From: Gongronella butleri
Lineage: Eukaryota; Mucoromycota; Mucoromycetes; Mucorales; Cunninghamellaceae
Length of the DNA stretch: 64,000 bases
Assembly (NCBI GenBank): GCA_025201375.1
Contig: JAIWZP010000052.1
Coordinates: 145,016-209,015 of the forward strand
Direction: 5' to 3'
Part shown: positions 1 to 11,719 of the stretch, piece by piece
How the letters are laid out: every line of letters starts with the position of its first letter
Position numbering within the stretch: the first letter of the stretch is position 1
The notes under the pieces: model-generated
The model's input: the letters and a program-made list of their open reading frames with translations, nothing else
The model's database searches: none
Told to the model about the DNA's origin: nothing
Translations under genes and position numbers: made by a program

Positions 1-3000
1 ATTACAACACGGGTTCGCCATCGATGGGCCATGCGCGCACATCGTCGTATGGGTCGAATGATGCGTATTATGGATATGGTGGAGCCACCATGCCGCAACC
101 TGGGGCGTATAACAGCAGCAGCAGCGCGAGCAGTACGCCGTCATCGTATCCAGATGCGTATTCGTCGTATCCATCGTCGAATTATTACAACAGCAACAGC
201 AACAGCCATCCTAGCAGCCACCAAAGCAACCCCAGCGCCAACCAGCAATTGGGAGGGTATACCATGCCTCAGCCTCGTCCCAATAGTGGCGGGATGGCGA
301 CGACTGTGTCACCGTTGGATTTTGCGTCACACGCTACCTACCAACCGGCCACCCAGGCGGCCAATGGCACATTCAGTGGTGCACACACCACGACAGCAAC
401 CACCATGGCGCCCACGTCGGGCGGCGGGAACATGGCTGCCGTTTATGATCCGTCCATTACCGTGTCATCCAACCCTAGTTCGTATCAATCGTCGCCAGTC
501 CCGGCTTTTGCCCAGCAGCATTCGCCTCGGCAGCAATATCAGCAGCATCAGCAGCAGCAGCAACATTATCAGGCCCAGCAGCAACCAATGCAGCAACCAT
601 TGCAGCAACAACAGCAACAATTACAACAGCAGCAGCCAATGCAACAACCACAGCAGCAGCAGCAACCGCAGCCTTCATCGCGACCCCAAAGCCAGGCATC
701 GTCCACACACTCGAATTCTCGCCCCATTTCCATGCCGACACCCATTGACACTACGTATCGCCCACAACCACAGGCCATGGTGCCTGTTTCGCCCCTGGAC
801 AGTAGCGACGATGATGATTACTCGCCGACGCCCTTGGATGTCATGCGAAAAGTCGAGCGTAACAACCAAAACAAGCGTGCCTCGGATTCGCATCAACCTC
901 CACCTGCCATTCAACCACAGACCATGCCTCAGCCGCAGCGCCTGGTGCCTCAGTACCCGCCAGCCATGGAAAATGACGCGACACATGTGAATGGTCAGGC
1001 TTACACACAGCCACAACCGCCTCCCCAGCCATCGCCCAGGATCAACACTTCAAACAACATTGTTGAGCCTTCCATCCTGTCTCCTGCGACCCTTGCGAGC
1101 GCATCGTCCGCCACAACCTTTGCGACAGCCACCACTTACCCATCCTCCATGCTCGACAAGGTCTTGCCCCCGCCACCTGCACACAATGCCACGCAACAGT
1201 CGCCCCCCATGACCTCGGCCACGCCCGCAACAGACCCATTCTCTCCACAGCACCAACGGGTGCCCTCCATCACGTCTCAGGCCGCTCAACAGCCGCGTCC
1301 CACACCGCCTCGTCATAGCACATCGTCCTTGTCGCCTTCCGTCAATGCCGCATTGCTCTCGGAGCTGTCCAGTGTCTTTGTGCGCCGCATCAAGGCCTTG
1401 GAAAACGTCCGTGAACTCTATTGCGCCAATGAGTATCCCGATTCCTTTAGTGGCACAGAGGCCGTCGTAAGTCAATTGCCCTTTACTTTTTCTTTTTTTT
1501 TTCTTTTTTCACTCAATGCCCCATTTTTTTCCCTTAGCGTGCCATTTTCAAGACATTGGATGAAAAGATCCCGGAGCAATACTGTGTGCGCATTGCAACC
1601 ACGTTGATGCACAACAATTTGTTTAAACCCGTCCATTATTCGCAAAAATCCATGATTGCAAAGACCGTGTTCAATTCGCTCGACCAATACTACTATTTTG
1701 GCGACGATGGCACCAAGGATGATGTTCCGCGCGGTGTGCTCACGTGCCTGACAAAGTGCTACTCGACGAGCTGCGTCCCTGGCCAAGGTGGCTGTTATTC
1801 ACCCATGTGTCCTAACAAGACCGACTTTTTCGCCAATGAATTTGCCGTACGTCCCTTCTTTTTAACATTTCAGGCCTCCCATGCGCCATGGCATTAGCGT
1901 GGTCGATTCGCACGAAAGCTCACATTTATGATTTCTCTCTCTCTCCCTCTCTTTTTTTTTTTTTTTTTTTTTTTTTTGCATTAGGTCGAGACGCAATTGT
2001 TGCCTGAAACGTCGCAGCGCGCCAGTGTCCAAGAGGAGATGCCTATTCTCGTGAGTGTTGTGGCCATTGACTCCTGATGCAATTGCTCAATTCGTTCTTT
2101 TTTTTTTTCCTTGCCTAGTCTGAGGGTTATGTCGCGTGGGGCCAGCAAGTCGACCGTGAGCTCTTTGAGAGCACGCCGCAGCGCGAGCGCGACCGCCAGG
2201 AAGCCATCAATGAAGTGATTTTCAACGAAGAAAACTACATGAAGGACCTGATCACCATCCACGAGGTAAAAAAAAAAAAAAATGCGAAAAAAACGCGTTT
2301 CCTCCCGTTTTTCATGTTTTCTCACGTGTTGTTTGCTGTCTTGTGATTCAGGTCATGGTGACGCCACTGCTGGAGGGCAATTTCATCGAGCCGAACCGTC
2401 GCAAGCAGTTTGTGCGCGATGTTTTTGCGAATTATTACGAAATCAGGGACATTAGCACGGCATTGTACAAGGATTTGTACGAGCAGAAGCGGCGATACGA
2501 GAAGCAATGCCTTCCTGGGATTGGCGAGACGATTGTGCAGCACGTTGCGTACTTTGAGAAGCCGTACACCAAGTTTGGCCCGCAAGTGCCCATGTCGGAG
2601 CATCTGTTGATGGTTGAGAACAGGAACAATCCTGAATTCGCACGCTGGTTCGAGGAGGTGAACAAGAATCCGCGTTTGCGCCGCTTGGGTTTCCGCGCGT
2701 TCCTTGTGACGCCTGCATTGCGCATGGGTCGTTTCCAGCTGCTGCTTGAGGCTGTGCTCAAAAAGACGGACAAGGACCACCACGACTATACGTTCCTGAC
2801 GCGGTGCATCGACATGACGGGCCAGGTCGCCAGCAAGGTCAATGCGCTAAAGGACGCCACGGATCAACGTGTCGAAATCTTGCGCATCAACGACGCGCTC
2901 GATTTCAAGCAGGGCGAGTCGTACAATCTACGCCTGACCGATCCCCACCGCAAGCTGTACCACAGCGGCGAGCTCAAGCGCCAATCGGACCGCTCCGACA

Positions 3001-4543
3001 TTTTCGCCTATGTGTTTGACCACATGCTGATCATGACAAAGGTGCGCAAAACCAACAATGGCGAGGAATACCGTGTGTGGAAGCGCCCCATCCCCATGCA
3101 AATGCTCATTGTCCCTGCCAATGCTGCCCTTCCGCCCGTGCCCATTAGCGGCGGCGCAAGTGCTTACCCATTGCAGCTCAATCAGCTCAGCCAGGGCGGC
3201 CACCAGCATCTCTTCTTTTGCAACACCGCACAAGAACGCCAACAATGGATCAAGGCCATTGAGGACGCAAAGAGTGCTCTCAAGCGTCGCCAGGGCAGCG
3301 AGAGCGACGCCCTTGAAATCCATACCCTCGACGACTCGTCCTTCCGCGTCTTTGGCGGAGCAACCACAGGCGGCCAGGGCAGAATCAATTGCTCCGTGCC
3401 TTTTGGTAAGACATAGAACTGTGACAAAGAGAAAGGAGAGAAAAAAGAGAGAAATGCGAAGAAAAAAAAAATGAAAAAATTGAAAAATGTGCTAACAAAT
3501 TGATTTGCTTAGTGACGGTGGAGAACGAGTACCGGATCGCGATTGGCACGGACACGGGTGTGTACTTCAAGTCTCTCAAGACGAACCAGGTGCGTCGTGT
3601 GATCAATTGCGAGAATGTGCGGCAGCTGGACGTGCTGGACAGCCACAATATTCTTTTGGTGTTGGCAGACAAGATGTTGTACGCGTACCCGCTGGATGCG
3701 CTCAATGATCGCACCAACATCAAGGCGCCCGAGCGATTGCGTGAGGAAGTGGACAAGGGCGTCAATTTCTTCGCCGTGGGTATGTGCAACAACAAGCATC
3801 TGCTCGTGTACAAGAAACGTAACGCGACCGATTCGCTGTTTGTGGCCATGGAGCCAAAGGCCGACGTGCGCGACAGCCGCAACGACCACGCGCGCTCCGG
3901 CAGACGCAATCTCTTTGGCAGGTCCAACCAGTCGCTTTTCCGCAAAGAAAAGGATTTCAACATTGGCGGCGTCGATGCCACCAACCTTCAATTCTTCCGC
4001 ACAAAGCTCAATGTGGCCTGCGACCAGCGCTGCTTCCAGGTCATCAATCCCAACAATCTGAGCGACATCCGCGACATCCCCGACAATTCGTTCCCGGAAT
4101 TCAATTTCATCTCTCACAGTGCAGAGCCCATGAAACCACTCGCCATGTTCCGCATCGAAAAGTTCTTCCTCGTGTGCTACGACCGCGTCGCATTCTATGT
4201 TCACAACCGCAATGGCGCCCTCGTCGTGAAAAACGACGGAAAGCCATACATCCTGTGCGAATGGGAGGGCCATCCGGACCATGTCGTCTACATTCACCCG
4301 TACGTCGTCGGCATCTGCAGCCAATTCCTCGAGGTCCGCAACGTCGAGACCGGCGAACTCGTCCAGGTCATCCCCGGCGAGAACATCCGCCTCACGTATT
4401 ATGATGAGCAGCTCAACATTGTCCATTGTTGCATGACACACACTCAGCGCCCCGAAGTTCAGCATCTCTTCCACCTCTACCTCGACCCCACAAAGGCTAG
4501 AAACACAGGATACCCTTCTCGACGCGCCCTGGTCCTCGGATGA
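1..4543 (+). CDS. ROM2: Rom2-type Rho guanine nucleotide exchange factor (5' end beyond window)
   Basis: Activates Rho1-type GTPases at the cell surface to drive cell-wall and actin signalling (family knowledge). The frame is open from base 3, so the N terminus lies off the window. Exons read: ..1466, 1538-1846, 1985-2050, 2119-2265, 2352-3405, 3513-4543, all with GT-AG introns and matching phases, giving about 1356 visible residues. Domain order: a long Gln/Ser/Pro/His-rich disordered region (to about residue 445), a DEP-like segment (about 455-600, around TLMHNNLFKPVHYSQKS), a DH/RhoGEF domain (about 640-840, starting near EVIFNEENYMKDL), a PH domain (about 850-1000) and a C-terminal CNH/citron domain (about 1014-1356, starting VTVENEYRIAIGTDTGVYFK). 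DEP-DH-PH-CNH is the Rom1/Rom2/Rgf architecture. The poly-Gln tract (about 530-690) is an obvious length-variable site. Confidence 0.9.
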
Positions 4544-5116
4544 TCGCCCCCTTTCCACCCCTTCCCCATTCCCCACTTTTTTTTTTCTTTCTCTCTCACT
4601 TCTCCTCCTTTTTCTCTCCATCTCCCCCCTTTCTTTTTCTTTCTTTCTTTCCCCTGTTGTTCATATTTTCCCTCCCTCTTTTCGCTACATCTATCTTTAT
4701 TGTCGCGTGAATTCGCACTTTTGTGTGTGATCATCTTGCAAATGAATAAATGTCCCCCCCCATACTATTATGTGCTCTACTACGTATTCAATTAGTCTTT
4801 TTTCATCCAAGGATGATCAAAAGAGGGAACAAAATGCATTTTTAATGACATGACGCCGCATTGGCGCCACCAAGTAAAGTGATGGCATTTATGCAACACG
4901 CGTCAAAAAATGGCAAAAATAGTCCAATGCCTGGGGCCATCGCAACACTCTTTGGCTGCGCGGATGGCAGGGTTGAACCCGGAGTTTTGACGCTTGGCTG
5001 GCTGGGCAAAATCCCCCTTGGCGCCTGGAAAAAAGTCGCCCCTTGCTCACTTTTTTTTTTTGTCCCTTTCTGTCCTTTGTTCCCTTTTTTTTTCTTTTCT
5101 TCTCTTCTGAAAACCT
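4544..5116. other. Intergenic region between RhoGEF and TroA-like gene
   Basis: Pyrimidine-rich 3' UTR-like sequence, then a low-complexity T-rich stretch just before the next start codon. A 112-codon ORF at 4861-5199 has no coding character and overlaps the next gene in another frame. I see no other gene here. Confidence 0.5.
4745..4750 (+). terminator. Poly(A) signal of the RhoGEF gene
   Basis: AATAAA about 200 bp after the stop codon in an AT-rich stretch. Position fits the 3' end of the upstream gene. Confidence 0.5.
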
Positions 5117-5799
5117 ATGGTGCGCCTTTTTTCTTTGCGACCAATGCGCTTCGCATGGATAGCCGCGTGCTTGCACGCCACATATGCACAAACAAGTGAC
5201 TTTGACACGTCGGTCGATCAGTTTCCCGTGAAAACAACCATCGATCAAGGTATTTTTTTGCTAAAATTTCTCGGGAACCCGCAGGCAAACTTTTTTTTTT
5301 TTTATTACAGACGTGAAGCCGCTGTTCTCGGTGGAATATCACAATTGGTACAAGGTGGTGACAAATCATGCCGTGAACCAGAAATATGCGCTTGTTTGTT
5401 GTGGCCAGACGCTCGAGAGCGATTTGTACGATGCCGTGGTGCCAGTGCCCGTCCAATCGGTTGGTGTGGACGGCGCATTGCCCGTGCTGCCTTTTCTCGA
5501 TGTAAAAAAAAAAAAAATGGCGCGAATGACGCGGAGGACCCGGATGAAAGGCAAAATCCAGGCCATGCGCTAATCAATTATTTCGTTTTTATTCTTACAG
5601 CTGCTTGGTCAGCAAGACGTGGTGCACTTCATCCATGGGATTGCCAATGTGACGTCGCCATGCTACGACACGGTGGAAAAGGACGACGGTGACGCGGATG
5701 TGGTGTTTCTGTCGCGCCAGGCGCCGCCGCGCGCCAGGCGCCGCCGCGCGCCAATGGCGTCGTCTTTAGTGCCACCGATCCCCAATTGAGCCCGCTCCA

Positions 5800-5836
<37 letters not shown>

Positions 5837-6871
5837 AGTACAAGCTCACACAACCCAACAATCGCCAACAAGAAAAAGGCACGGCGTGCATCTTGCCTCA
5901 ATTAGCATGTTGTACCCGGAAAAGCAAACCATGTGCTGAACCTCCTATTTTTTTTTTTTTGACCCATTGTGTAGCAAGCTGCCTGGGTCGTGTATGCATC
6001 ACTTTTCTTCAACAACGAGGACCAGGCGGAAAAGTTGTACGAAAAAGTCAAAACACAATACGATTGCCACCGCGCCAATATGGCGCACGCCATGACACGG
6101 CCCGCCATTGCCTGGACCGCCTATGACCAGGGTGAATGGAGCATGCACGACGACACTTTTTACCAGCAATTGGCTGCCGACGCTGGTACGAGTCCTGCTT
6201 TTTTTTTTTTTTTTGAAAAAAAAGTAATTCGATGAAAAAGATGCGCTGACTTATTTTTTTTAATAGGCACGACGCTCGTCTCACCTTCGGCACCGATCCA
6301 ATTCCACGAAAATGTTCATGCGGCGGACGTGGTGATTGATCAATCGACTATCAATCCTGCCGATTTCGATGAATGGTTGCGTGTGGGCGACTTTGTGCCT
6401 GGCACCATCAGCTTTGATCAGCCATTCCTGCACCATAAGACCGTCTACCGCCTCGACGGCCTCGTCGACGACCTCGGGTTCCAAGATTGGAAGCAGCGTG
6501 CGGCGGCGCGGCCTGACTTGGCGCTGACGGACCTGATCCACGTGGCGCACCCACTTTACGATCGCACGTACCACTTTGAGTGGCTGCGCAATGTGGCCAA
6601 GGGCGATCACGCGCGAGAATTGACGGAGGCCACCTACGACTGCCGCCAGCCGCTGTCGACGTTGCCCATGTGCACGCAGCGCGCCGACTGGGACAATGCG
6701 TTGCCCTCGAGCCCGGGCCAGCAGGACGGACCGGATTACCGACATAGCGGCAACGTCGGCATCATCCTGGGCATCCTCTTGACAAGCGGCGTCCTCGTTG
6801 CAGGCATCTTGTACTATCGCCATTGGCAGCGCCAATCCAAGGTCGAGTATTTCCCTCTCAGTAACTTTTAA
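5117..6871 (+). pseudogene. TroA-like (periplasmic-binding-fold) type I membrane protein, frame broken by a 17-bp duplication
   Basis: Exons 5117-5249, 5311-5501, 5601-5800, 5975-6185 and 6267-6871. The start gives a signal peptide (to about TYAQ, residue 25). The body resembles the fungal TroA-superfamily membrane proteins (motifs like VEYHNWYKVVTN, LVCCGQT, PFLDLLG, SLFFNNEDQAEKLY). A single C-terminal TM helix (GIILGILLTSGVLVAGILYY) and a short basic cytosolic tail follow. Exon 3 is 200 nt and reads into a TGA. It contains two adjacent copies of a 17-bp unit (5718-5734 and 5735-5751). With one copy the exon would be 183 nt and exons 3 and 4 would join in phase, so the duplication alone accounts for the break. 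It could be a real null allele, a variant or an assembly error. Ligand and function are unknown; metal or iron binding is only a family guess. Confidence 0.7.
5718..5751 (+). repeat. 17-bp tandem duplication inside exon 3 of the TroA-like gene
   Basis: Two perfect adjacent copies of a 17-bp unit beginning CAGGCGCCGCC. The length is not a multiple of three, so it shifts the frame and brings in an early TGA at about 5786-5788. Confidence 0.9.
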
Positions 6872-7167
6872 TCCGCAGCACCAATGTTCTCTGTCTCTTG
6901 GTCGTTCCCCCACATCATTTGTTGTCATTATAGTCTTTCCCTTGTTGTGTAGATACCTCCTTTTTTTTCTATTCTTTCTTTTCACGCACTCTGTCTTTAT
7001 CATTCCATTCGCATTTTTTTCTATTTTTTTATGATGAAAACACACGCTTGACTAATTTCTGAAACGAGCCAAATTTCTTATTTTTCTTCTTGGGTTGTGA
7101 TGTGTCGCTTACTTTTGCTTCAGGGGGCAACGACGACGAGAATGATATGACGGCGGCGGGTTTGCGA

Positions 7168-7527
7168 TCACCAGATTTGCCTTTTTTTTCTTTTTTGCAC
7201 CTCGACAGCCGTCTTCCTCGCTTCCTCTTCTGCCATTTGTCGCTTCCATTCTTTGGCGCGTTTACTGTAATATACTCGCGCCACTCGCGTGACAGGCCGA
7301 TTTGGACAGTGGCTTCGTTGTTCTGCTGCTGCCGCCTTTGTTTTGCGCCTGCAGCTTCCTTTTCTGTTGCAAATCGCGCCGATGACGGTTGTTCTGCCGT
7401 CCTCGCGCTCGTGGCGTGCACGCATCGCCTTGGCAAGCTCTGCATTGGCAATGGCGCGCGAATCTCGCTCCCACTCCAGCTGTGCCTGCGCCGCATAATT
7501 AGGTCGCGTCGTCCTCTGAGTACTCAT
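7168..7527 (-). CDS. Hypothetical small basic protein (doubtful)
   Basis: The simplest reading is a single-exon ORF of 119 codons starting at ATG 7527-7525 (MSTQRTTRPNYAAQAQLEWE), rich in charged helical sequence (for example KRAKEWKRQMAEEEARK). The protein-like character drifts between two frames: the first 45 residues and the KRAKEWKRQ segment lie in this frame, while a second frame stays open to a TAA at 7029-7031 and gives a Lys-rich C terminus ending SFQKLVKRVFSS. The switch near 7180-7195 falls in an A-rich run (CAAAAAAGAAAAAAAAGG on the minus strand), so an indel, a missed intron or a decaying gene are all possible. No family was recognised. Confidence 0.3.
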   Translation of the reverse strand: MSTQRTTRPNYAAQAQLEWERDSRAIANAELAKAMRARHEREDGRTTVIGAICNRKGSCRRKTKAAAAEQRSHCPNRPVTRVARVYYSKRAKEWKRQMAEEEARKTAVEVQKRKKRQIW

Positions 7528-7699
7528 CGTGGGCGAGCGTAAAAAAAAAAACGAGTAGAAAAGACAAGAGGAAAACATGCAAAAAAAAAAGCTGCAAAAA
7601 AGGCACGAGAATATGATAATGGATGGAAGCATCGTGACAGATGTTCTTTTGTGGCTGTGGCGCTGTGCCACACTAACTTAATTTCTTTTTCTACGCGCT

Positions 7700-10009
7700 G
7701 AATCAACCAATGCAGTATTCGTGATCTCTGCTCTGGTGCAAAACACATGACCCTTCATGTCTCTCACGTCTCAGCGCGTCAAATGAAACAACGAAACACT
7801 TTTTCATAGTGTTGTACTGAATGACCATTTCAACTTTTTTATATCATAATTTTGCGTTTCTTGTGCGTGGTGTATGATACCTCTTAAATTTGGCGCGGAC
7901 ATTGCTGCAAGCATGAGTGCATGACACAACATACGGTATCTATTCCCTGTTGCCTGTTCGAAAAAAAACAGTCAGCAAACGCCCGAGAAAGTGTACTGTA
8001 CAAATGCACAGTTTTCATCCCTTTGTGATTTATCGTATCATACAACAACAACAGCACCAACGTGGTTGATCTGTCCAATTTTAAATCTCAGGGCGTCAGT
8101 GGACAGAAATTGACGCGTCTGATGACTGCGTTTCAATACCAGAAAAAGTGCAAAAAAGGACGCAAAAAAGGACGCCTTTGCCTTTAAAAAACGAAAAAGC
8201 GTGTTTTTCAGACTTTGCCGACATGCTGTGCCTCCAGAATTTTTTTACAGCCTACTGTAGCTGCCTGCTAATGAAAAATGCGTCAAGCATAAGCTACGAC
8301 CCTGTGCTCAATACGAACCCACCCGATTTTTTTTGGACTCGAAAAAGCAAAAACCCTCATATTTGTACTATTTTGCATTCATCTCGCCATCTGCATGGTT
8401 GGCCCCTCTCAAAAATAGCCGCATCGAATTCAGCTCAGAATTTGCAACGAAAAAGCTTAAACCCCGCCAAAGCGCTACGACCACTTTTGAAAAATTCAGG
8501 GGTCACTCAGGGGTCACACATTTCAATCTCCGAAAATGCCAAATTTGGGAAATTTCGAACTCCGAGTGATCAATGCATCCCAAACAGGTAATTCCGACAA
8601 TTTGCTACAGGCAGGCAAAGTGGCAGGTCGCCCCAGCTTACGAAAAATGACCAAAGAGAGACGCATGAACGGCGATCGACCGAGAAAAGTGCCATCTTTG
8701 GGCAAGATTTTTTGCAAAAATTTAAGGTTTGACACTTCCAAATTAAGGTGGTGGATTGCATGGAAGTTTTATTTTTTTTTAATTTTTTAATTTTTTGGTT
8801 TGCAGATTTTTATGCGCCGAGTGGGCTGCAGGCTGGTGAAATGACCCGATGCCAAAAGTTCAAACCCAAGCTAGCGCACTGCAAGTCATCTCATTAGATG
8901 CTTCGCACCCTTGTTTGTTAGTAAAACTGGAATAAAAATCACACGTTTATTAGACCGTTGTCGAGAGCATGGCGATCAAAAATTTTGATGAAAAAGTGGA
9001 TTTTCTCTGCGAGTTTTAGCCATCCATAGATGAAACTGGTCTCATTCGATAGAGATTCAACTAGTGCTTTCGACATGTTAAGAACACCGTGGGTTGTTTT
9101 ATCAGTTGCCGGGAAAAGTGAGTCCGAAAATTAATCCAATGTTTGATCGACTTTTGCAGGCGTGCAAAGTTCGTCCATCGGGCAAGCAAACAATCCAAAA
9201 ACGGCATTCAAATTTATCTCTTTCGAACGATGCCATTTTCAACGCGATCCACAAGATTTTTCGAGCACGACCAATGCTAAATTTGTGAAAATGACGGCAT
9301 TCTGGATTCGTCTGCACAAGGAACAAGGTGATCTGTGGTTGTTAAGAGTTTGTGAGAAATGGACGCCCAAAAATAACCTAACGCATAGGTTTGGAGAGGC
9401 GACACAACTGTAGTTTGTGGTGATTAACACCAGATTTGTGAAAATCATGGAAGAGTTGCCAATTTTCTAAAATTGTCGACAGCAGCCGAATCACCTACTG
9501 GTTTTTAAAAAGTGACGTGCCAAAATTGCCTAATGGCCAATTTTGGGACCGATCCAATCACTGTTTGTGGCATTCAGTATTGCATTTGCGAAAATTCAAG
9601 CAATCAGCGCATATCTCGACAACGGTCAGAGCGACCTCTGATCTTCATTTTTTTTCTGAAAAGAGGAGTGTTAAAAAACACAGGACGTTAGGTTTGGTCG
9701 TGATTGAAGCACTATTTTACCGCGAAATGATTTTTTGAAAAATGCGTTCCAGCCAAAATTTCAGCAATGTCAAGTTGCTGGCCGAACCAACTGAGTTCGA
9801 TATCGGAGATTTAATTTTTTTGAAACGAAAAGAGCCGAAAACTATAGTTGGGAAAGTTTCTTCATGGCGTTGTGATGAGTCTTTGGTGGTGAAATGAATT
9901 TTTTTTCGATTTTTAGAAAAAAAAGTTGGTCAGGTCAAAATGCATCTGGAGGGTCCCATCTTAAAGAGATTCATTCCCAGCAGAAAATTCAAATCCGTTT
10001 TTTGGCAAC
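7700..10009. repeat. Repeat island 1: modular non-coding repeats
   Basis: No ORF with coding character. About 8190-9300 is a diverged direct copy of about 50745-51880; shared landmarks include GTGCCTCCAGAATTTTTTTA, TTCAGGGGTCACTCAGGGGT and CAAGATTTTTTGCAAAAATT. About 9355-9640 matches about 30825-31115 (landmarks AATGGACGCCC and AGTTGCCAAC/ATTTTCTAAAATTGTCG). Both pairs are in the same orientation. Confidence 0.75.
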
Positions 10010-10012
10010 CTA

Positions 10013-10255
10013 GGCGATCGGGCAAGTCTTTTTGTTCAAAATTTGTCTAATTGTTTAAAACGCGTCTAGATAATCATTTGCAAACCAATTGATTACGTAA
10101 TCGGGACCGAAGCAAAGACACGGGTATAAGGCCACAGTGTCTTCCCGGGAGACAATGTTCAGTGCAATTAAAAAGACTTTAAAGGCATAGATGTCCTATA
10201 AAATAAATGTTGATCTATCATACTAAGCACAGGCAACCAATTATGACCGACCTCC
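10013..10255 (+). repeat. Left direct terminal repeat of the 10-13.8 kb element
   Basis: Matches 13547-13789 base for base except one position (G at about 10091, A in the right copy). Holds a perfect palindrome GATTACGTAATC and a 7-bp inverted repeat AAGACAC (10115-10121) / GTGTCTT (10137-10143) around a 15-nt loop. Confidence 0.92.
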
Positions 10256-10267
10256 TTGTTTTAAATA

Positions 10268-11719
10268 TTAACCCTCAGTAATGGTGGTAAGCATACCGGT
10301 ATATTCTTGTACCATGTTCCCATCGTCGTTAAATTCGTCCATTGATAGCCACCTATTATGTCTGTTGTCATATCCAATCCATTTTACTCTGTATTGTTGG
10401 ATGCCATTAGGGGTATGACGATGATTAATAATCCTCTCAACCTCGTAATTACCGGTACTCTGATCGGCATCTTGCATTACCATCTCTTCTTCAACATTAG
10501 TGCTAACAATACAATTCCTCCCTTGTGCAAAAGCATCTTCAATAGTAAGATTAAAAAGCTCTTGTTGTATTGTCTCTATTTTCTCTTTATGCGCACGTCT
10601 GTCAGATATGCTCAAAATGTCGACGACATCATAAATAGAACTAGTAGAAGCAGTACCACCGTAATAATCAAAGTCTTTATGCATCCAAAATGTATGATGA
10701 TCTGTTTGTTGAAGTTGTCCCATGGCAACAAACTTTTTCATGTTGCTTAAAACGCATGCCAACTTGAATTGTGCCGTAAAGACAGCAGTTTCAGATACGC
10801 GGATCACAGATTTGCCATTAAATCGATGGAAAAGATGACCAAGCTCTCCAAAACGAGATTCTATAGATGACCTAAACCCGCCAAGCAGCTGGTTATAAGC
10901 TATCTCTTCTGCACTAAGATTTACACCTCTTGATCTTCTCACAGGAGTTACAAAGCTCTCAATCTGAAGATGGGGGTTCATGTGCAATATACGATTTATA
11001 AATAGGGTATATCCTCCATCCACACAAACGACATCAAAGCGACTTATTTTATCAGATAAATCCATCGAAACAAGCATCGAACCATCATTATTTGCAGCAC
11101 ATGGTGCAGCCTCTGAAACAAACAAAATCATGCTATTGATATCCATGCCTACCTGGGTGCGAAAGCCAGATTTCTTTAATTTGTAAGAATAATAATCAGC
11201 TCTCGATGATGCATTTATATAGGTTGCTCGTGAATCGTGACCATCAATCATCATCGTTACATGTTTAAACTCGTTAGGATTCATTTCTCTTGCATACATT
11301 ACTCTAATCTTTACATTCGAAAACATCACGGCTAGGCATTCATCTAATTTTTTATTTAGCCAGTCCACTTGCTTTGAATAAAAGGCTTTGTAAATGGTAT
11401 TGAAGGTGCTTTTGGGTATAAATTGCCCCATTTGATCCATGGACGCACCGGTCAATAGATGATACAATATCAAAAGGCCTTTCTCCACTCCACGATATGG
11501 TCCAGGATAATCTCTATTGCTAAATAATACTGTCAAAAAGAAATATACAGGTATATAGCCCAAACGTTCAAGCACGTAATTTTTTACCATCTCTATACCA
11601 AGTATTCCCTTTATTTCAGATCGATGGTTCTCTCTTTCAACAATGGGCCAGTCATCATTCAGAAATGACCAATATATTCTAACCAAATATTGAAATAACT
11701 GTCTAAGATCATCGTTCAT
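10268..11719 (-). CDS. PIF/Harbinger-like DDE transposase with C-terminal chromodomain
   Basis: A 483-aa intronless protein expected to cut and join element ends in the nucleus. The DDE_Tnp_4/Harbinger layout is visible: first Asp in KHVTMMIDGHDSR (D159, D162 nearby), second in DVVCVDGGYT (D234), and Glu in FRSSIESRFGELGHLFHRF (E287), where the E-x3-FG-x-L...F pattern is typical of the family. Helical sequence between residues 75 and 130 precedes the catalytic core. The C terminus (about 424-463, NYEVERI...YRVKWIGY...NRWLSMDEF) is a chromodomain with the expected aromatic residues Y425, W447 and W457, so it may steer the enzyme to methylated histone H3 (family knowledge). The ORF stops 13 bp from the left terminal repeat. 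Its AT-rich codon use differs from the GC-rich host genes nearby. It looks intact. Confidence 0.85.
   Translation of the reverse strand: MNDDLRQLFQYLVRIYWSFLNDDWPIVERENHRSEIKGILGIEMVKNYVLERLGYIPVYFFLTVLFSNRDYPGPYRGVEKGLLILYHLLTGASMDQMGQFIPKSTFNTIYKAFYSKQVDWLNKKLDECLAVMFSNVKIRVMYAREMNPNEFKHVTMMIDGHDSRATYINASSRADYYSYKLKKSGFRTQVGMDINSMILFVSEAAPCAANNDGSMLVSMDLSDKISRFDVVCVDGGYTLFINRILHMNPHLQIESFVTPVRRSRGVNLSAEEIAYNQLLGGFRSSIESRFGELGHLFHRFNGKSVIRVSETAVFTAQFKLACVLSNMKKFVAMGQLQQTDHHTFWMHKDFDYYGGTASTSSIYDVVDILSISDRRAHKEKIETIQQELFNLTIEDAFAQGRNCIVSTNVEEEMVMQDADQSTGNYEVERIINHRHTPNGIQQYRVKWIGYDNRHNRWLSMDEFNDDGNMVQEYTGMLTTITEG

Noticed and set aside
3509..4621. 370-codon minus-strand ORF opposite the CNH domain
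   Set aside because: Shadow of a GC-rich coding exon; no domain features, while the plus strand encodes a clear CNH domain.
4861..5199. 112-codon plus ORF before the TroA-like gene
   Set aside because: Runs through a T-tract leader and overlaps the real first exon in another frame.
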